Positions 7,271-7,287 of a stretch of DNA of 7,287 bases are shown here, in pieces; the stretch's first letter is position 1, and every line of letters starts with the position of its first letter. This stretch comes from Clostridia bacterium (GTDB taxonomy: Bacteria; Bacillota; Clostridia; Christensenellales; Aristaeellaceae): positions 1 through 7,287 of the forward strand of contig CAAEEC010000142.1 of NCBI GenBank assembly GCA_900754755.1, read 5' to 3'. The notes beneath the pieces are model-generated. The model searched no databases. It was not told the origin of the DNA and was given only the letters and a program-made list of their open reading frames with translations. Both the position numbers and the translations under genes were made by a program.

Positions 7271-7287
7271 TCACGCCAAAGCAAGCC
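7271..7287 (-). other. Possible last codons of an upstream gene
   Basis: Reading down from 7285 gives CTT GCT TTG GCG TGA (Leu-Ala-Leu-Ala-stop, ending at 7271), 30 bases before the ftsK start. This could be the 3' end of the preceding operon gene, but 17 bases cannot identify or confirm it. No promoter or terminator is visible in 7241-7287. Confidence 0.2.

Overview
The window is G+C-rich bacterial DNA. Every gene lies on the minus strand, so transcription runs from position 7287 towards position 1. The order ftsK/spoIIIE, rimO, pgsA, cinA, the near-perfect GGAGG ribosome binding sites and the family-level sequence character point to a Bacillota (Firmicutes) chromosome. It is most likely a high-G+C member of the Clostridia. 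That placement is inference from gene order and protein style; no rRNA or other taxonomic marker is present.

Layout in transcription order: a 47-base upstream stretch (7241-7287), possibly holding the tail of a preceding gene; ftsK/spoIIIE DNA translocase (7240-4748); rimO ribosomal protein S12 methylthiotransferase (4744-3449); pgsA phosphatidylglycerophosphate synthase (3452-2919); cinA (2898-1669); a membrane-dipeptidase-family zinc peptidase (1653-733); and an aminoglycoside nucleotidyltransferase of the AadA/ANT(9) type (729 to beyond position 1, cut by the window edge). The spacings are 3 bases, a 4-base ATGA overlap, 20, 15 and 3 bases. No gap is large enough for a promoter plus regulatory region or an obvious terminator hairpin, so this reads as one operon whose promoter lies beyond 7287. 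No RNA gene, mobile element, repeat array or CRISPR was seen.

The first four genes are a conserved housekeeping block (chromosome segregation, ribosome modification, anionic phospholipid synthesis, NMN salvage/DNA-damage-associated CinA) that in many Firmicutes is followed by recA. Here cinA is followed by a peptidase and an antibiotic-modifying-enzyme homologue. The last gene has a GTG start and runs off the window. By-eye alignment suggests it has the catalytic residues of the family but lacks the two residues tied to streptomycin specificity, so a spectinomycin-type ANT(9) activity is the best guess. I found no wholly new system. The nucleotidyltransferase at the end of a core operon is the most interesting item.
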